A stretch of 39,041 nt of DNA. It comes from Phycisphaerae bacterium (lineage in GTDB: Bacteria; Planctomycetota; Phycisphaerae; UBA1845). Under the pieces are notes generated by a model. It saw only the letters and a program-made list of their open reading frames with translations. It ran no database searches and was not told where the DNA came from. Below are positions 8,951 to 17,780 of the stretch, one piece after another. The stretch spans positions 1 to 39,041 of the forward strand of contig JANQHN010000341.1 of NCBI GenBank assembly GCA_028282665.1. Reading direction: 5' to 3'. The position numbers were made by a program, and so were the translations under genes. Position 1 is the stretch's first letter, and the number at the start of each line of letters is the position of its first letter.

Positions 8951-10138
8951 ATGATCCAGCGGTATTCTGAAGTTGACGCAAGGAAACAAACCGCCAATCG
9001 CGTCGCTTACGTGCGTAACCTCGACAAAATTACCAGCATCCCGCCCGATGAGCGTGAGAAGCTCAAGAAAGTCGCTCAAAAATACGTCTTTCGAGCGAAC
9101 GAGTATTACCTCGATCTAATCGACTGGAACAATCCCGACGATCCCATCAAACAACTCATCATTCCGCGCGAGGAAGAGCTTAACGATTGGGGTGAACTCG
9201 ATGCGAGTAACGAACAAGCGATAACGGTTTCGCGCGGCGTGCAGCACAAGTACCCCGATACGGTGCTTCTTTTGTGCAATGAGGTATGCGGCGCGTATTG
9301 CAGGTATTGTTTTCGCAAACGCCTGTTTATGGATGATAACGATGAGGTGACACTGGATGTCAGCGAGGGAATCGAGTACATCGCCAATCATCCTGAAGTT
9401 CGCAACGTGCTCCTGACGGGCGGCGATCCGTTGTTGATGAGTACGCGGCGGCTCGTCGACATTTTGCGGCGGCTTCGTGAGGTTCCACATGTAGAGATCA
9501 TACGCTTAGGCAGCAAGATGCCTGCGTTCAACCCTTGGCGATTGACGCACGATGAGGAGTTGCAGAAAGCATTGCGGCGGTATTCAACTCCTAAGAAACG
9601 CATTTACCTCATGGCCCACTTCGATCACCCGCGCGAACTGACCGAGCCGGCGATCGAGGGCATCGACTGCTTCATCAAGTGCGGGGTCATTTGCGTGAAT
9701 CAGTGTCCACTGGTCAAAGGCGTGAACGACGATGCGGATGTGCTGGCGCAAATGTATCACAATCTCTCCTATATCGGTTGCCCACCTTATTACCTATTCC
9801 AGGGTCGACCGACCGCCGGCAACGAGCCTTACCAAGTGCCTATCGTAAGAGGCTACGAGATTTTCTCGGAAGCGCTGCGTAGGGGGTCGGGGCTCGCGCG
9901 ACGAGCTCGCTTCGCCATGTCGCACGCAACGGGTAAAATCGAAATTCTTGCTGTTGACGAAAAACACATCTACCTCCGTTATCATCGTGCGAAAACCCCG
10001 GAATTGCGTGGGCGTTTCATGGTCTATCATCGCGATGAACAGGCGTATTGGCTTGACGATTTGGTGCCGGTTGAGGGGCTCGCAGCGCCCAAGTTCGAGA
10101 AGGAATCGTGCTTCGACGTCATCGACGGACCGGAGTAG
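8951..10138 (+). CDS. KamA-family radical SAM aminomutase-like protein
   Basis: This 395-residue protein has the radical SAM cluster motif C113-x3-C117-x2-C120 (CGAYCRYCFRKR), a GGDPL motif at about 157-161 and a C-terminal MSHATGKIEI in which K329 is the candidate PLP lysine. The family uses S-adenosylmethionine, a [4Fe-4S] cluster and PLP for 1,2-amino migrations (lysine, glutamate or arginine 2,3-aminomutases) or acts in EF-P modification (EpmB). Length fits the free-amino-acid mutases better than EpmB. The lysine-binding aspartates of lysine 2,3-aminomutase are not conserved: the first position reads FQGR (R286) and the second falls in the MSH segment. The substrate is therefore open. The ATG at 8951 follows GGAGG at 8941-8945. 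No adjacent acetyltransferase or fermentation gene is present. Confidence 0.85.
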   Translation: MIQRYSEVDARKQTANRVAYVRNLDKITSIPPDEREKLKKVAQKYVFRANEYYLDLIDWNNPDDPIKQLIIPREEELNDWGELDASNEQAITVSRGVQHKYPDTVLLLCNEVCGAYCRYCFRKRLFMDDNDEVTLDVSEGIEYIANHPEVRNVLLTGGDPLLMSTRRLVDILRRLREVPHVEIIRLGSKMPAFNPWRLTHDEELQKALRRYSTPKKRIYLMAHFDHPRELTEPAIEGIDCFIKCGVICVNQCPLVKGVNDDADVLAQMYHNLSYIGCPPYYLFQGRPTAGNEPYQVPIVRGYEIFSEALRRGSGLARRARFAMSHATGKIEILAVDEKHIYLRYHRAKTPELRGRFMVYHRDEQAYWLDDLVPVEGLAAPKFEKESCFDVIDGPE

Positions 10139-10255
10139 AGGTAGTACCCATTTGATGATTGGCAATTGTGTTCAACGCCGACCCCTTAGAAGAAAGCCAA
10201 CGCCTAAACTGATTGCCGCACTGAAAATGTGATGCGTCGCCGGGTGATCGTAGGG

Positions 10256-10792
10256 TTACTGCCTGTTTTTCGCGTACTTCTCTTTGAGCGCGCGAAATAC
10301 CGATTCGGGCACATAGGAATGAACGACATCTTCCCAGCCGCGTGGGCCGATCATTCCTTTGATCGCACTCGAGCTGACTTCGCAGAGTTCACGTGGAGGC
10401 ATGAGAAAAACGGTGGTGATGTGTTTCTGTAGATCCGCGTTGATGTGGCGCATGGTGCGTTCATAAGTGTAGTCGGTCTCATTTCGGATGCCGCGTAGAA
10501 TGAAAGATGCGCCTACCGAAGCTGCGTATTGAACGAGGAATTGATCGCTGAACGAATCTACTTCGATTTTTGCAGCGGACCGTCCCGCCTCGCGTAGCTC
10601 AGCTGAGATTGCCTCCACGATTTCGCGAAGCCACGCCGTGCGCTGTTCGATGGTGAATGACGAGTGTTTCTCCGGATGCACGCCCACCGCGACGATGAGT
10701 TTGTCGACCAGCATCGCGCCTTGGTGGATCATCCAAATGTGGCCTGTGGTAGGTGGATCGAAGCTGCCGGCGTACACGGCGATGTTCGGCAT
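10256..10792 (-). CDS. coaD: Phosphopantetheine adenylyltransferase
   Basis: CoaD transfers AMP from ATP to 4'-phosphopantetheine, the penultimate step of coenzyme A synthesis, in the cytoplasm. The 178-residue protein opens with MPNIAVYAGSFDPPTTGHIW, containing the nucleotidyltransferase TxGH motif. It then shows FILRGIRNETDYTYERTM, matching the substrate-binding RGLR...DFEYE block, and VFLMPPRELCEVSSSAIKGM, matching the C-terminal SSS(x)K signature. It is slightly longer than the usual 160 residues. The ATG at 10792 has GGAGG seven bases upstream, so the 33-residue extension in the longer open frame is not used. It converges with the KamA-family gene, and no terminator is evident in the 118 bp between them. 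Confidence 0.92.
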   Translation of the reverse strand: MPNIAVYAGSFDPPTTGHIWMIHQGAMLVDKLIVAVGVHPEKHSSFTIEQRTAWLREIVEAISAELREAGRSAAKIEVDSFSDQFLVQYAASVGASFILRGIRNETDYTYERTMRHINADLQKHITTVFLMPPRELCEVSSSAIKGMIGPRGWEDVVHSYVPESVFRALKEKYAKNRQ

Positions 10793-11044
10793 TTGATTCC
10801 TCCGGTCATTTCCAATCACGTTAAAAGCCTCTTTCGTTACGAAATCACGGCGTGAGATCATAACACACGTCCTGCCGCCTCGCAGCAGCAAGTTTTTCTG
10901 CTCATGCGGACTGTGATTGAACCGGCATACGGGTTGGGGTAGGCTCTTGCCCTCACGCGGGGTTTGTTTCTTTGTGCTGTAAGGTGGCGCCGAGGCGTGC
11001 CAGGATGATCAGGGAAGTGCCAATTAATGGCACGGGAGACATAG

Positions 11045-14032
11045 ATGTCATTGATGAGTTCTCAAATTGACTCGGACTTCCATTTCGGCGGGTTTCACAA
11101 CCTGATGCCTCACCGCGTGCAGAATGTCCTTCTGGTATCGTCCCTGTACGAGTGTTTCATTCTCGAGGAGGAAGGCCTTCTCAACGAGTTGATCACCAGT
11201 GAATACCTTGACCTGAATCTTTCGCACGCACCCCGCGTAACCCGTGTGTCCACCGCGCAGGAGGCTTTGGAGTCGATTCGCGGTGGAGAGATCGATCTGG
11301 TCATCACGATGACACGGCTGAGCGGCCTGAGCGTGGCGGAGTTCTCCAAAGCCGTCAAAGGCATCAGGCCGAATCTGCCGGTGGTCGTTCTCGCGGGTGA
11401 GCCGGAGCAGCTCTTTGGTGGTAGTGGGCGAGGTCGACTTCCCGGCGGAGCGGACAATTTCCGCAGCGAGCACCACGGTTGCATCGATCGCATTTTCGTA
11501 TGGAACGGCGATTCGAAAATGCTGCTTGCGATCATCAAGTTTGTGGAGGACTTTCTCAATGTCGAGCACGACACGCGCGTGGGCGATGTACGGGTTATTG
11601 TCCTCGTGGAGAACAGTGTCCGCTTTTACTCCGCTTACCTGCCGCTGATTTACACACAGGTGGTTCGCCTGACGCAGTCCTTGATTCGTGAAGGTTTGAA
11701 CCACATGCACCGCCTTTTGCGTCTGCGCGCGCGCCCGAAAATTCTTTTGGCAGAGACGTTTGAAGAAGCGTGGGAACTCTATGCTTCGTACAGCCATCAT
11801 TTGCTGGGTGTGATTTCGGACATCCGTTTCCCGCGCAGTGGCCGGATTGATTCGAATGCCGGACTGGAATTTACGCGTCGTATTAGACAGGATCAGCCGC
11901 ACTTGCCTGTGCTCCTGCAGTCTTCCGACCACGGCTATGCGGAGGCGGCGGGGGAATTGCGTGCACAGTTTCTAAACAAAAATTCAAAGAACCTGCGATC
12001 CGGTTTGCGCGACTTTATGATGGGAAATATGGGGTTTGGCGATTTTGTCTTCGCCATGCCCGATGGAACGCAGGTGGGACGGGCGCATGATTTGCTCTCT
12101 CTTGAGGAAACGATCCGGCAAATTCCCGACGAATCGCTGCAATTCCACGCGAAGAACAACCACTTGAGTAACTGGCTTTTTGCTCGCACAGAGTTTGAAC
12201 TGGCGGCAAAACTGCGTCCGCGCAAGGTTTCGGACTTCGACGACACCGATCAAATGCGTGCATACCTCATACGTACGTTGTCGGATTTCCGTGAAAAGAG
12301 CAGGGCGGGGCTCATCGCCGATTTTACTCGGAAGCGTCACGACAAAGCGATTACATTTACGCGGATTGGCGGGGGTTCGATTGGCGGTAAGGCGCGTGGA
12401 CTGGCGTTCGTGAACGCGCTTATCCGGCATCACAATTTACGTCATCGTTACGAGGACGTAAAGATTCTGGTACCCAAGTGCGCGGCGATTGGTACGGGCG
12501 TGTTCGAGTTGTTTATGGAGAAAAACAACCTGCGTGAATTGGTTACCGAAGATATCGAAGATCGCCAGATCATCAGCGCGTTTCTTTCAGCGGAGATTCC
12601 GAAGCGGATTAAAGACGACCTTGCCGATCTGCTTCGGTACACGAATTATCCACTGGCCGTACGTTCTTCGAGCTTGCTCGAGGACGCGCAGGATCATCCG
12701 TTCGCGGGTATCTATGCGACGTACATGATTCCGAACAATCATGAGGAATTGGGGGTTCGCCTCGCCCAGCTTTGCAAGGCTGTGAAGTTAGTTTTTGCAT
12801 CTACGTTCCTCAAGCCCGCACGGCGTTATTTGCAGGCGACAGGCCGGCAAGCGGATGAAGAGGAAATGGCGGTCATTGTGCAGGAACTGGTGGGCTCACA
12901 GCATGGTGAGCGTTTTTATCCGTCGTTTTCCGGCGTGGCGAGGTCGTACAATTATTACCCGACGACCGAAATGAAACCTGAGCAAGGTGTAGCGGTGGTG
13001 GCGTTGGGATTGGGCAGGACGGTTGTTGAGGGAGAGCAGTGTTTGATGTTCTCTCCCGCGCATCCAAATATCCTGCCGCAATTTCCGACGACGCAGGATC
13101 TGCTTGCCAACTCACAGCGCAGGTTCTATGCGCTCGATATTAGTGATCCTAATGCATTTCCATCGCCTGATGAGGACGCGAACTTGTCGAGCTATGACCT
13201 TCAGACTGCCGAAGAGGATGGCACACTGCAGGCAATCGGCTCGGTTTACAGCGCGGAAAATGATCGCGTGACCGACGGTGTGTCACGTCCTGGCACACGG
13301 CTCGTAACTTTTGCGCACGTGCTTAAAGCGAACTTGTTGCCGTTAGCGTCCATCTTGCGCGAACTGCTTGATATCGGCGAGGATGGGATGGCCTGCCCTG
13401 TCGAGATCGAGTTCGCGGTGGATATGACGAAAAAACCTGCCCGGTTCGGCTTCCTGCAAATCAGGCCCATCATTTATGATGAGGAAACGGAAAACGTCGC
13501 ACTTGACGATCTCGATATGGATGAAGTGATTTTGTATAGTCCGCAGGCAATGGGGCACGGTCGCTTCGGGGACATTTGCGATTTCGTTTACGTCAAGCCC
13601 GACGCCTTCGACAGCGGCTTTACCCGTGAGATGGCTGCGGAGATAGGACAAATCAACGAGCAACTCGGCAAGGAGCAGCGCCGATACGTGTTGATCGGCT
13701 TCGGGCGATGGGGATCTTCTGATCGTTGGCTGGGTATTCCGGTGACGTGGGATCAAATCAGCAACGCGAAGTTGATCGTGGAGACCTCGCGCGAGGATTT
13801 CATGATCACGCCGTCGCAAGGCACGCACTTCTTCCAAAACCTCACGTCGCAGGGCGTGGGGTACTTCACGATCAATTCGGTCGTCAATCACGGTATGATT
13901 GATTGGCATTACTTGGAGGATTTGGAAGCCGTGACGGAAACGAAATTCGTACGCCACGTGAGATTTGACAAGCCGCTTGAAATCAAGATCGACGGCAGGC
14001 AGAACCGCGGCGCGGTCTTCAAACAAGTTTGA
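11045..14032 (+). CDS. PEP/pyruvate-binding (PPDK_N) domain protein with two receiver-like N-terminal domains
   Basis: This is a 995-residue cytosolic protein. Residues 25-130 look like a response-regulator receiver fold without the acceptor (the aligned position is M89 in DLVITMTRLSG). Residues 230-315 form a second receiver-like domain that keeps D259 (GVISDIRFPRSG) and a K near 312. Residues 437-810 are a PPDK_N ATP-grasp domain as in PEP synthase: GGGSIGGKARGLAF, LAVRSSSLLEDAQDHPFAG, and EIEFAVD...FGFLQIRPI. The final 180 residues (with LIGFGRWGSSDRWLG) are a family-specific tail. The phosphohistidine swivel domain (TGG-x-TSH) and the PEP-binding barrel of true PEP synthase are absent. 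It may act as a phosphotransferase acting on another protein, or as a sensor. The ATG at 11045 is preceded by GGGAG at suitable spacing. Confidence 0.8.
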   Translation: MSLMSSQIDSDFHFGGFHNLMPHRVQNVLLVSSLYECFILEEEGLLNELITSEYLDLNLSHAPRVTRVSTAQEALESIRGGEIDLVITMTRLSGLSVAEFSKAVKGIRPNLPVVVLAGEPEQLFGGSGRGRLPGGADNFRSEHHGCIDRIFVWNGDSKMLLAIIKFVEDFLNVEHDTRVGDVRVIVLVENSVRFYSAYLPLIYTQVVRLTQSLIREGLNHMHRLLRLRARPKILLAETFEEAWELYASYSHHLLGVISDIRFPRSGRIDSNAGLEFTRRIRQDQPHLPVLLQSSDHGYAEAAGELRAQFLNKNSKNLRSGLRDFMMGNMGFGDFVFAMPDGTQVGRAHDLLSLEETIRQIPDESLQFHAKNNHLSNWLFARTEFELAAKLRPRKVSDFDDTDQMRAYLIRTLSDFREKSRAGLIADFTRKRHDKAITFTRIGGGSIGGKARGLAFVNALIRHHNLRHRYEDVKILVPKCAAIGTGVFELFMEKNNLRELVTEDIEDRQIISAFLSAEIPKRIKDDLADLLRYTNYPLAVRSSSLLEDAQDHPFAGIYATYMIPNNHEELGVRLAQLCKAVKLVFASTFLKPARRYLQATGRQADEEEMAVIVQELVGSQHGERFYPSFSGVARSYNYYPTTEMKPEQGVAVVALGLGRTVVEGEQCLMFSPAHPNILPQFPTTQDLLANSQRRFYALDISDPNAFPSPDEDANLSSYDLQTAEEDGTLQAIGSVYSAENDRVTDGVSRPGTRLVTFAHVLKANLLPLASILRELLDIGEDGMACPVEIEFAVDMTKKPARFGFLQIRPIIYDEETENVALDDLDMDEVILYSPQAMGHGRFGDICDFVYVKPDAFDSGFTREMAAEIGQINEQLGKEQRRYVLIGFGRWGSSDRWLGIPVTWDQISNAKLIVETSREDFMITPSQGTHFFQNLTSQGVGYFTINSVVNHGMIDWHYLEDLEAVTETKFVRHVRFDKPLEIKIDGRQNRGAVFKQV

Positions 14033-14126
14033 TCGTCGAAGTAAGTGGCGGGAGAAGCGGTTGTGTTGTGAGTGTCATGACGCGCGTAAGGGTTCGTCGA
14101 TAGGTGCTGGGCGATTTCGTGCGAGA

Positions 14127-14717
14127 TCACAGTTCCTTGACCATCAAAAGCCAGTTTTCTCCCTCATGTTTCCAGCCTTCCTTGACAATCGGTCGAGTAG
14201 CACGCTCTTTGTAACCATGCTTTTCATACAAACGCCGCGCAGTGGAGTTCGCGTCGGACACGATGAGACTGATGCATGCATGCTGGCTGTCCAAGGCCAG
14301 TAAGTCGGCCAATTGCAGCAGCTCTGTACCGAGCCCTTTCACCCGATGCTTGGGATACGTGGCAAGGACGTTGAGGTACCAGGAAGATTTTGGGATGAGT
14401 TTTCCCAGTTCCTCAAGGGGCACGAGTGGCAAGGGTAGGTTCTCCTCGGCGGGGACCGGGAAGTTGACTTTGGGATAGCCGATCAGGCATGCGGCGACTT
14501 CGCCTGCTTCTTCACGGACGACAGTATTCTCGAAAGCGAATCCGCCCAATCCTTGTTTGGCTCGTTCTCGGCCAAACTCCCAGCCGGATTGTTCAGGCTT
14601 AGCCAGTTTCGTCCAGATAGAAAGTGGCAAACCGTCGCCGGCGATGTTCACAAGCTCCGCCATGTGCTCGGCGTCTTCACTGGTTGCACGACGAAGTGGT
14701 GTGGCAATTCTACTCAC
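14127..14717 (-). CDS. GNAT family N-acetyltransferase
   Basis: This 196-residue protein has the GNAT fold pattern: LRRATSEDAEHMAELVN at the start, a central strand WYLNVLATYPKHRVKGLGTELL, which contains the acetyl-CoA pyrophosphate loop (KGLGT), and the C-terminal SDANSTARRLYEKHGYKE motif. The region before the core (about residues 20-100) is longer than in minimal GNATs and contains AGDGLPLSIWTKLA. It starts at a GTG (14717) with GGAG seven bases upstream. It converges with the PPDK_N gene and lies downstream of the LpxH-like gene on the same strand, 128 bp apart. The acceptor substrate is unknown. Confidence 0.87.
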   Translation of the reverse strand: MSRIATPLRRATSEDAEHMAELVNIAGDGLPLSIWTKLAKPEQSGWEFGRERAKQGLGGFAFENTVVREEAGEVAACLIGYPKVNFPVPAEENLPLPLVPLEELGKLIPKSSWYLNVLATYPKHRVKGLGTELLQLADLLALDSQHACISLIVSDANSTARRLYEKHGYKERATRPIVKEGWKHEGENWLLMVKEL

Positions 14718-14844
14718 GGAGCTTCTCCGGTTTGCGAACGTTCAACTCGCAACGCTCATTGCTGCATGACTATCATGATGTTTCCACAAGAAGTGTCCGA
14801 TCGTGGCACGATAAAACGGCCGAATCAAACTTAAAGAGCAAAGG

Positions 14845-15714
14845 CTAGACTTTTGCGCCTTGTTTTCGCTCCTGTTTCTTGGCGGCGACTTTGTCAGCGG
14901 TTTGGTGCATCAAAGAACCCTTTTGAATCAATGCGGGGAGTGCGACCGCACCGGCCATGTCTTTAACGCGGTTGTCAACCTCGGCGTGCCACCAGATCAT
15001 TTCGAGCGAGCCGTCCTCTTTCTCGACCAATGCAGTGCAGTTCTCCACCCAGTCGCCCGTGTTGCAATACTGGATGCCGTCCATCTCGCGCATCACCGCT
15101 TGATGGATGTGACCGCAAATTACACCGTCAACTTCGCGACGCTTTGCCTCTTCAACAAGGAAAACTTCGAATTTATTGACAAACTTGACCGCTTGCTTGA
15201 CCTTGCGCTTGATTGCCCCCGAAAAACTCCAGTATGACATACCCATCCAACGGCGTATTGCGTTGACCAGCCGATTTATGGTGATAAGTGATGAATACGC
15301 CCAGCTACCCAGGTGGGCCAGCCATGCGTGATACCGCACGACCATGTCAAAATCGTCACCGTGAATGACGAGGAATCGGCGTCCATCGGCAGTGGTGTGG
15401 ATGGCGTCCCGCTGAATTTCGACATCACCAAACGTGTAACCGATGAAGTCGCGAAAAAACTGGTCGTGATTGCCGGGAATGAAGATAACCTTCGCACCTT
15501 TTCGTGAACGCTTGAGCAGTTTGTGGATCACCTCGTTGTACTGGCTGGGCCAATACCATTTTTTGCGTAATGCCCAAACGTCGATGATGTCGCCCACCAG
15601 GTAGAGGTAATCGCACTTGATCGAATCCAGAAACGAGTAGAGCAACTCGGACTGGCAATCGCGCGTACACAAATGCACGTCAGAGATAAATACGCTTCGG
15701 TAGAAGGTTTTCAT
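14845..15714 (-). CDS. LpxH-like metallophosphoesterase (UDP-2,3-diacylglucosamine diphosphatase family)
   Basis: This 289-residue calcineurin-like phosphoesterase shows all five metal-binding blocks in order: SDVHL near residue 11, VGDIIDVW near 40, PGNHD near 80, VIHGDDFD near 115 and CGHIHQA near 200. Sequence style and the insert between blocks four and five fit the UDP-2,3-diacylglucosamine hydrolase group, which removes UMP to give lipid X in lipid A synthesis. Assignment to true LpxH is inference, since planctomycetes often have several such homologues. It follows the glycosyltransferase gene by 33 bp on the same strand, so they very likely form an operon for an envelope glycolipid. 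The last 40 residues are basic and low-complexity (KVAAKKQERKQG). Confidence 0.82.
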   Translation of the reverse strand: MKTFYRSVFISDVHLCTRDCQSELLYSFLDSIKCDYLYLVGDIIDVWALRKKWYWPSQYNEVIHKLLKRSRKGAKVIFIPGNHDQFFRDFIGYTFGDVEIQRDAIHTTADGRRFLVIHGDDFDMVVRYHAWLAHLGSWAYSSLITINRLVNAIRRWMGMSYWSFSGAIKRKVKQAVKFVNKFEVFLVEEAKRREVDGVICGHIHQAVMREMDGIQYCNTGDWVENCTALVEKEDGSLEMIWWHAEVDNRVKDMAGAVALPALIQKGSLMHQTADKVAAKKQERKQGAKV

Positions 15715-15747
15715 CAGTTGGCCCCCTCGTAGTGCATCGAGTTACCT

Positions 15748-16857
15748 TCACCCTTTCGTCACAGCGTTTTGCTTTTCTGCTGTGCGCCGATCTTTTTGTT
15801 TGCTCAATTCTAAAGCGTATCGTTCGATTGCTTCGAATGCTTCCCGTTCACCATCGCGCGATTCGCGTTTGGCGTTCTCGCGAAAATCGTCAGCACGAGA
15901 AAGGAACGTTTGCATCAACTCCGGCGTGACTCGGCCCTTTCGCGTTTGCATTCCCAGCCCCATTTTTTCGATCTGGGCAGCGTTAAGCCGTTGTTCTACG
16001 CAACCCTGCGGCATGCAGAGCATCGGCTTGCCGAAGTGCACCACTTCGCCGCAAAGCTGATTTCCTGCCGAGGCGAACACCGCTTTACAACTTGCCAGAT
16101 CCTCGATGAAAGCGAGGTTGCTCAGTGGTTTAAACTGGATGTTTTGCTGAAGTCCGCGCCGTGGCGTGCCGTACACGCGTACCGGAATATCGAGCGACAA
16201 TAACGCTCGTTCAATACGCGGTGTGTAATCGCTCTCACCTTTGTTGAGGTAAACGAGCAAATGTTGGCCGTTTGTCGGCCGGGTGTTGCGCACTGCTTCT
16301 CGAATTACCGGTCCAACCACGCACACGCCAAGCCTGCGCGGCGGCGCGCTGAAAAAACCGGAAGCGATGATCCGTTCCGCGCCACCATACAACAGTCGAT
16401 AAACCCCGCTGTCTCGCTTGAAGAGAATGCGATCGTACCAGGGGATATTTGGCTTGCAGTACACCAAAAGCGCAAAGTGATCGAATGTAATCCGCGGGAT
16501 TCCTAATCGCCCGGCTGCGCGGAGAGAGAAGATTTCGGAATCGGTGATCAGCACGTCCGGCTCGAATTGTTTAAGAACATTCGCGACCATCACAGACGCG
16601 GGTCCGCCGACGGCAGCGTCGATCACTGCGGGAAAGTTACGTTTGAAAGTAAGCCAGTCGGAAATTTGACCCTTGGCGTTGTAATGGTAGGCGAGGGTGG
16701 GAATCCTGGTAACTGCGTAGTCGGTGTGTAAAATGTCGTACGCATCCCCACCTGCCAGGATGAGCACGTCGTGACGTGCCATCAGATGCGGCAAAACGCC
16801 CAGCGCCCGCATGGCATGTCCCCGACCATACCCGTGTATCGCATACGCCAACCGCAC
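15748..16857 (-). CDS. Glycosyltransferase of the UDP-glycosyltransferase/MurG-like fold
   Basis: The 369-residue protein has a GT-B fold. The N-terminal motif AIHGYGRGHAMRALGVLPHL is the glycine-rich loop typical of the Glyco_trans_1_3/MurG group. The C-terminal donor-binding half contains AFIEDLASCKAVFASAGNQL, GEVVHFGKPMLCMPQ and EQRLNAAQIEKMGLG, matching the nucleotide-sugar site with its His/Gln and E-x-N residues. It starts with GTG at 16857, with GGAG seven bases upstream. It sits directly upstream of the LpxH-like gene (33 bp), suggesting joint work on a membrane glycolipid. Donor and acceptor are unknown. The C-terminal 25 residues are charged and probably unstructured. Confidence 0.85.
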   Translation of the reverse strand: MRLAYAIHGYGRGHAMRALGVLPHLMARHDVLILAGGDAYDILHTDYAVTRIPTLAYHYNAKGQISDWLTFKRNFPAVIDAAVGGPASVMVANVLKQFEPDVLITDSEIFSLRAAGRLGIPRITFDHFALLVYCKPNIPWYDRILFKRDSGVYRLLYGGAERIIASGFFSAPPRRLGVCVVGPVIREAVRNTRPTNGQHLLVYLNKGESDYTPRIERALLSLDIPVRVYGTPRRGLQQNIQFKPLSNLAFIEDLASCKAVFASAGNQLCGEVVHFGKPMLCMPQGCVEQRLNAAQIEKMGLGMQTRKGRVTPELMQTFLSRADDFRENAKRESRDGEREAFEAIERYALELSKQKDRRTAEKQNAVTKG

Positions 16858-17780
16858 AGATTAACTCCAAGTCTTTGCTCAGCAAGAAGCTACGGCAGGA
16901 TAGCACATTCTCGATTAATGGGATGTTAAGCTTTGGTTCGGGTTTGGTAAAGGGGGATGGCAGCAGTCTTCGGCGTGTGATTCAATGACGGGCAGATTTG
17001 GAAGCTGACTTGAATCGTGTGGAATTGGCTGTGAGAAAAGTGGCGGTGCGGCAGACGGATGGCGGAAAGAACGGCCTCGGTGGGTATCGCTCACCAGGGC
17101 CAAGGAGCGTACGAAATGACTCGCGGGCTTAGGTTATTAAATCGAGCCAACGATTATTTTTTGCCTATTAAGGAGCCAGTTCGGCGGCGCGAGGGGTGTG
17201 CCGCAGCAGGTATTCACACATTTTTGGAATGCTGTCGTGCGCATGCACATACAATGTATCGGTCGCATCATCCCAATAATAGCTGCCCGGCACGCCTTTA
17301 CGTCTGCGATGGAGTCTTCAAGCACAAGCGGGGTATGGGCCTCGTGCGGGGCTATCTATCAGTCACCCTAAGCATCCCGGCACGGACATCCAGCATGCCT
17401 CTGAATGCCTGCCATTTTTGATATGGTTCGCGCAAGAAAAATGCAACATAAATCTCCGCAGGTAAGATCAAAAAACGCAAGGTAATAGTTGTTCAAAGGA
17501 AAGATACGGTGGCAAAACCAATAGGACCTCATCCGAATAACCTCTGATTTGCCGGTGTTTTTCTGGGTGCAGGTACTTCATTTGAGCAAGGGGGACTGGT
17601 TGTGGCGATTGGCTGATTACGGCGCGACTGTAGTCGCGCTATATGGAGCCTGTTCTCGGATAAGAGGCTATCCCTAAATCCGATCTTGTACATTTTGACC
17701 AAGTATCCGGTCCCAGGAAACGCTACGAAACAAGGAGTTCGCAAAATTTCTTGATTGCCTGAATCATCCCTCAAGACCGT
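16858..17780. other. Gene-poor interval with a probable gene remnant
   Basis: About 920 bp. Apart from the remnant described at 17168-17325 I see no supported gene. A 120-codon plus-strand frame (17059-17421) has no recognisable features and overlaps the remnant. The upstream part presumably carries the promoter for the minus-strand glycosyltransferase operon starting at 16857. Confidence 0.45.
17168..17325 (-). pseudogene. Probable decayed coding fragment, frameshifted
   Basis: On the minus strand one frame reads PYPLVLEDSIADVK up to about 17295. The adjacent frame then continues as GVPGSYYWDDATDTLYVHAH and ends ...LLRHTPRAAELAP at a TAA (17170-17168). The second stretch has strongly protein-like character and resembles the 'PGSWYYD-x-x-TLYV' strand seen in secreted beta-helix proteins. 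Each frame alone is too short and lacks a ribosome site; joined by one frameshift they make a continuous fragment. It may be the 3' end of a lost secreted protein. Assignment is tentative. Confidence 0.3.

Noticed and set aside
8404-9079. Overlapping minus-strand frames of 117-197 codons opposite and upstream of the kamA-like gene.
   Set aside because: They partly shadow the radical SAM gene, have no ribosome sites and low-complexity Arg/Ser/Pro composition.
17059-17421. 120-codon plus-strand frame as a gene.
   Set aside because: No ribosome site or family resemblance, rich in Cys/His/Arg, and antisense to the better-looking remnant.
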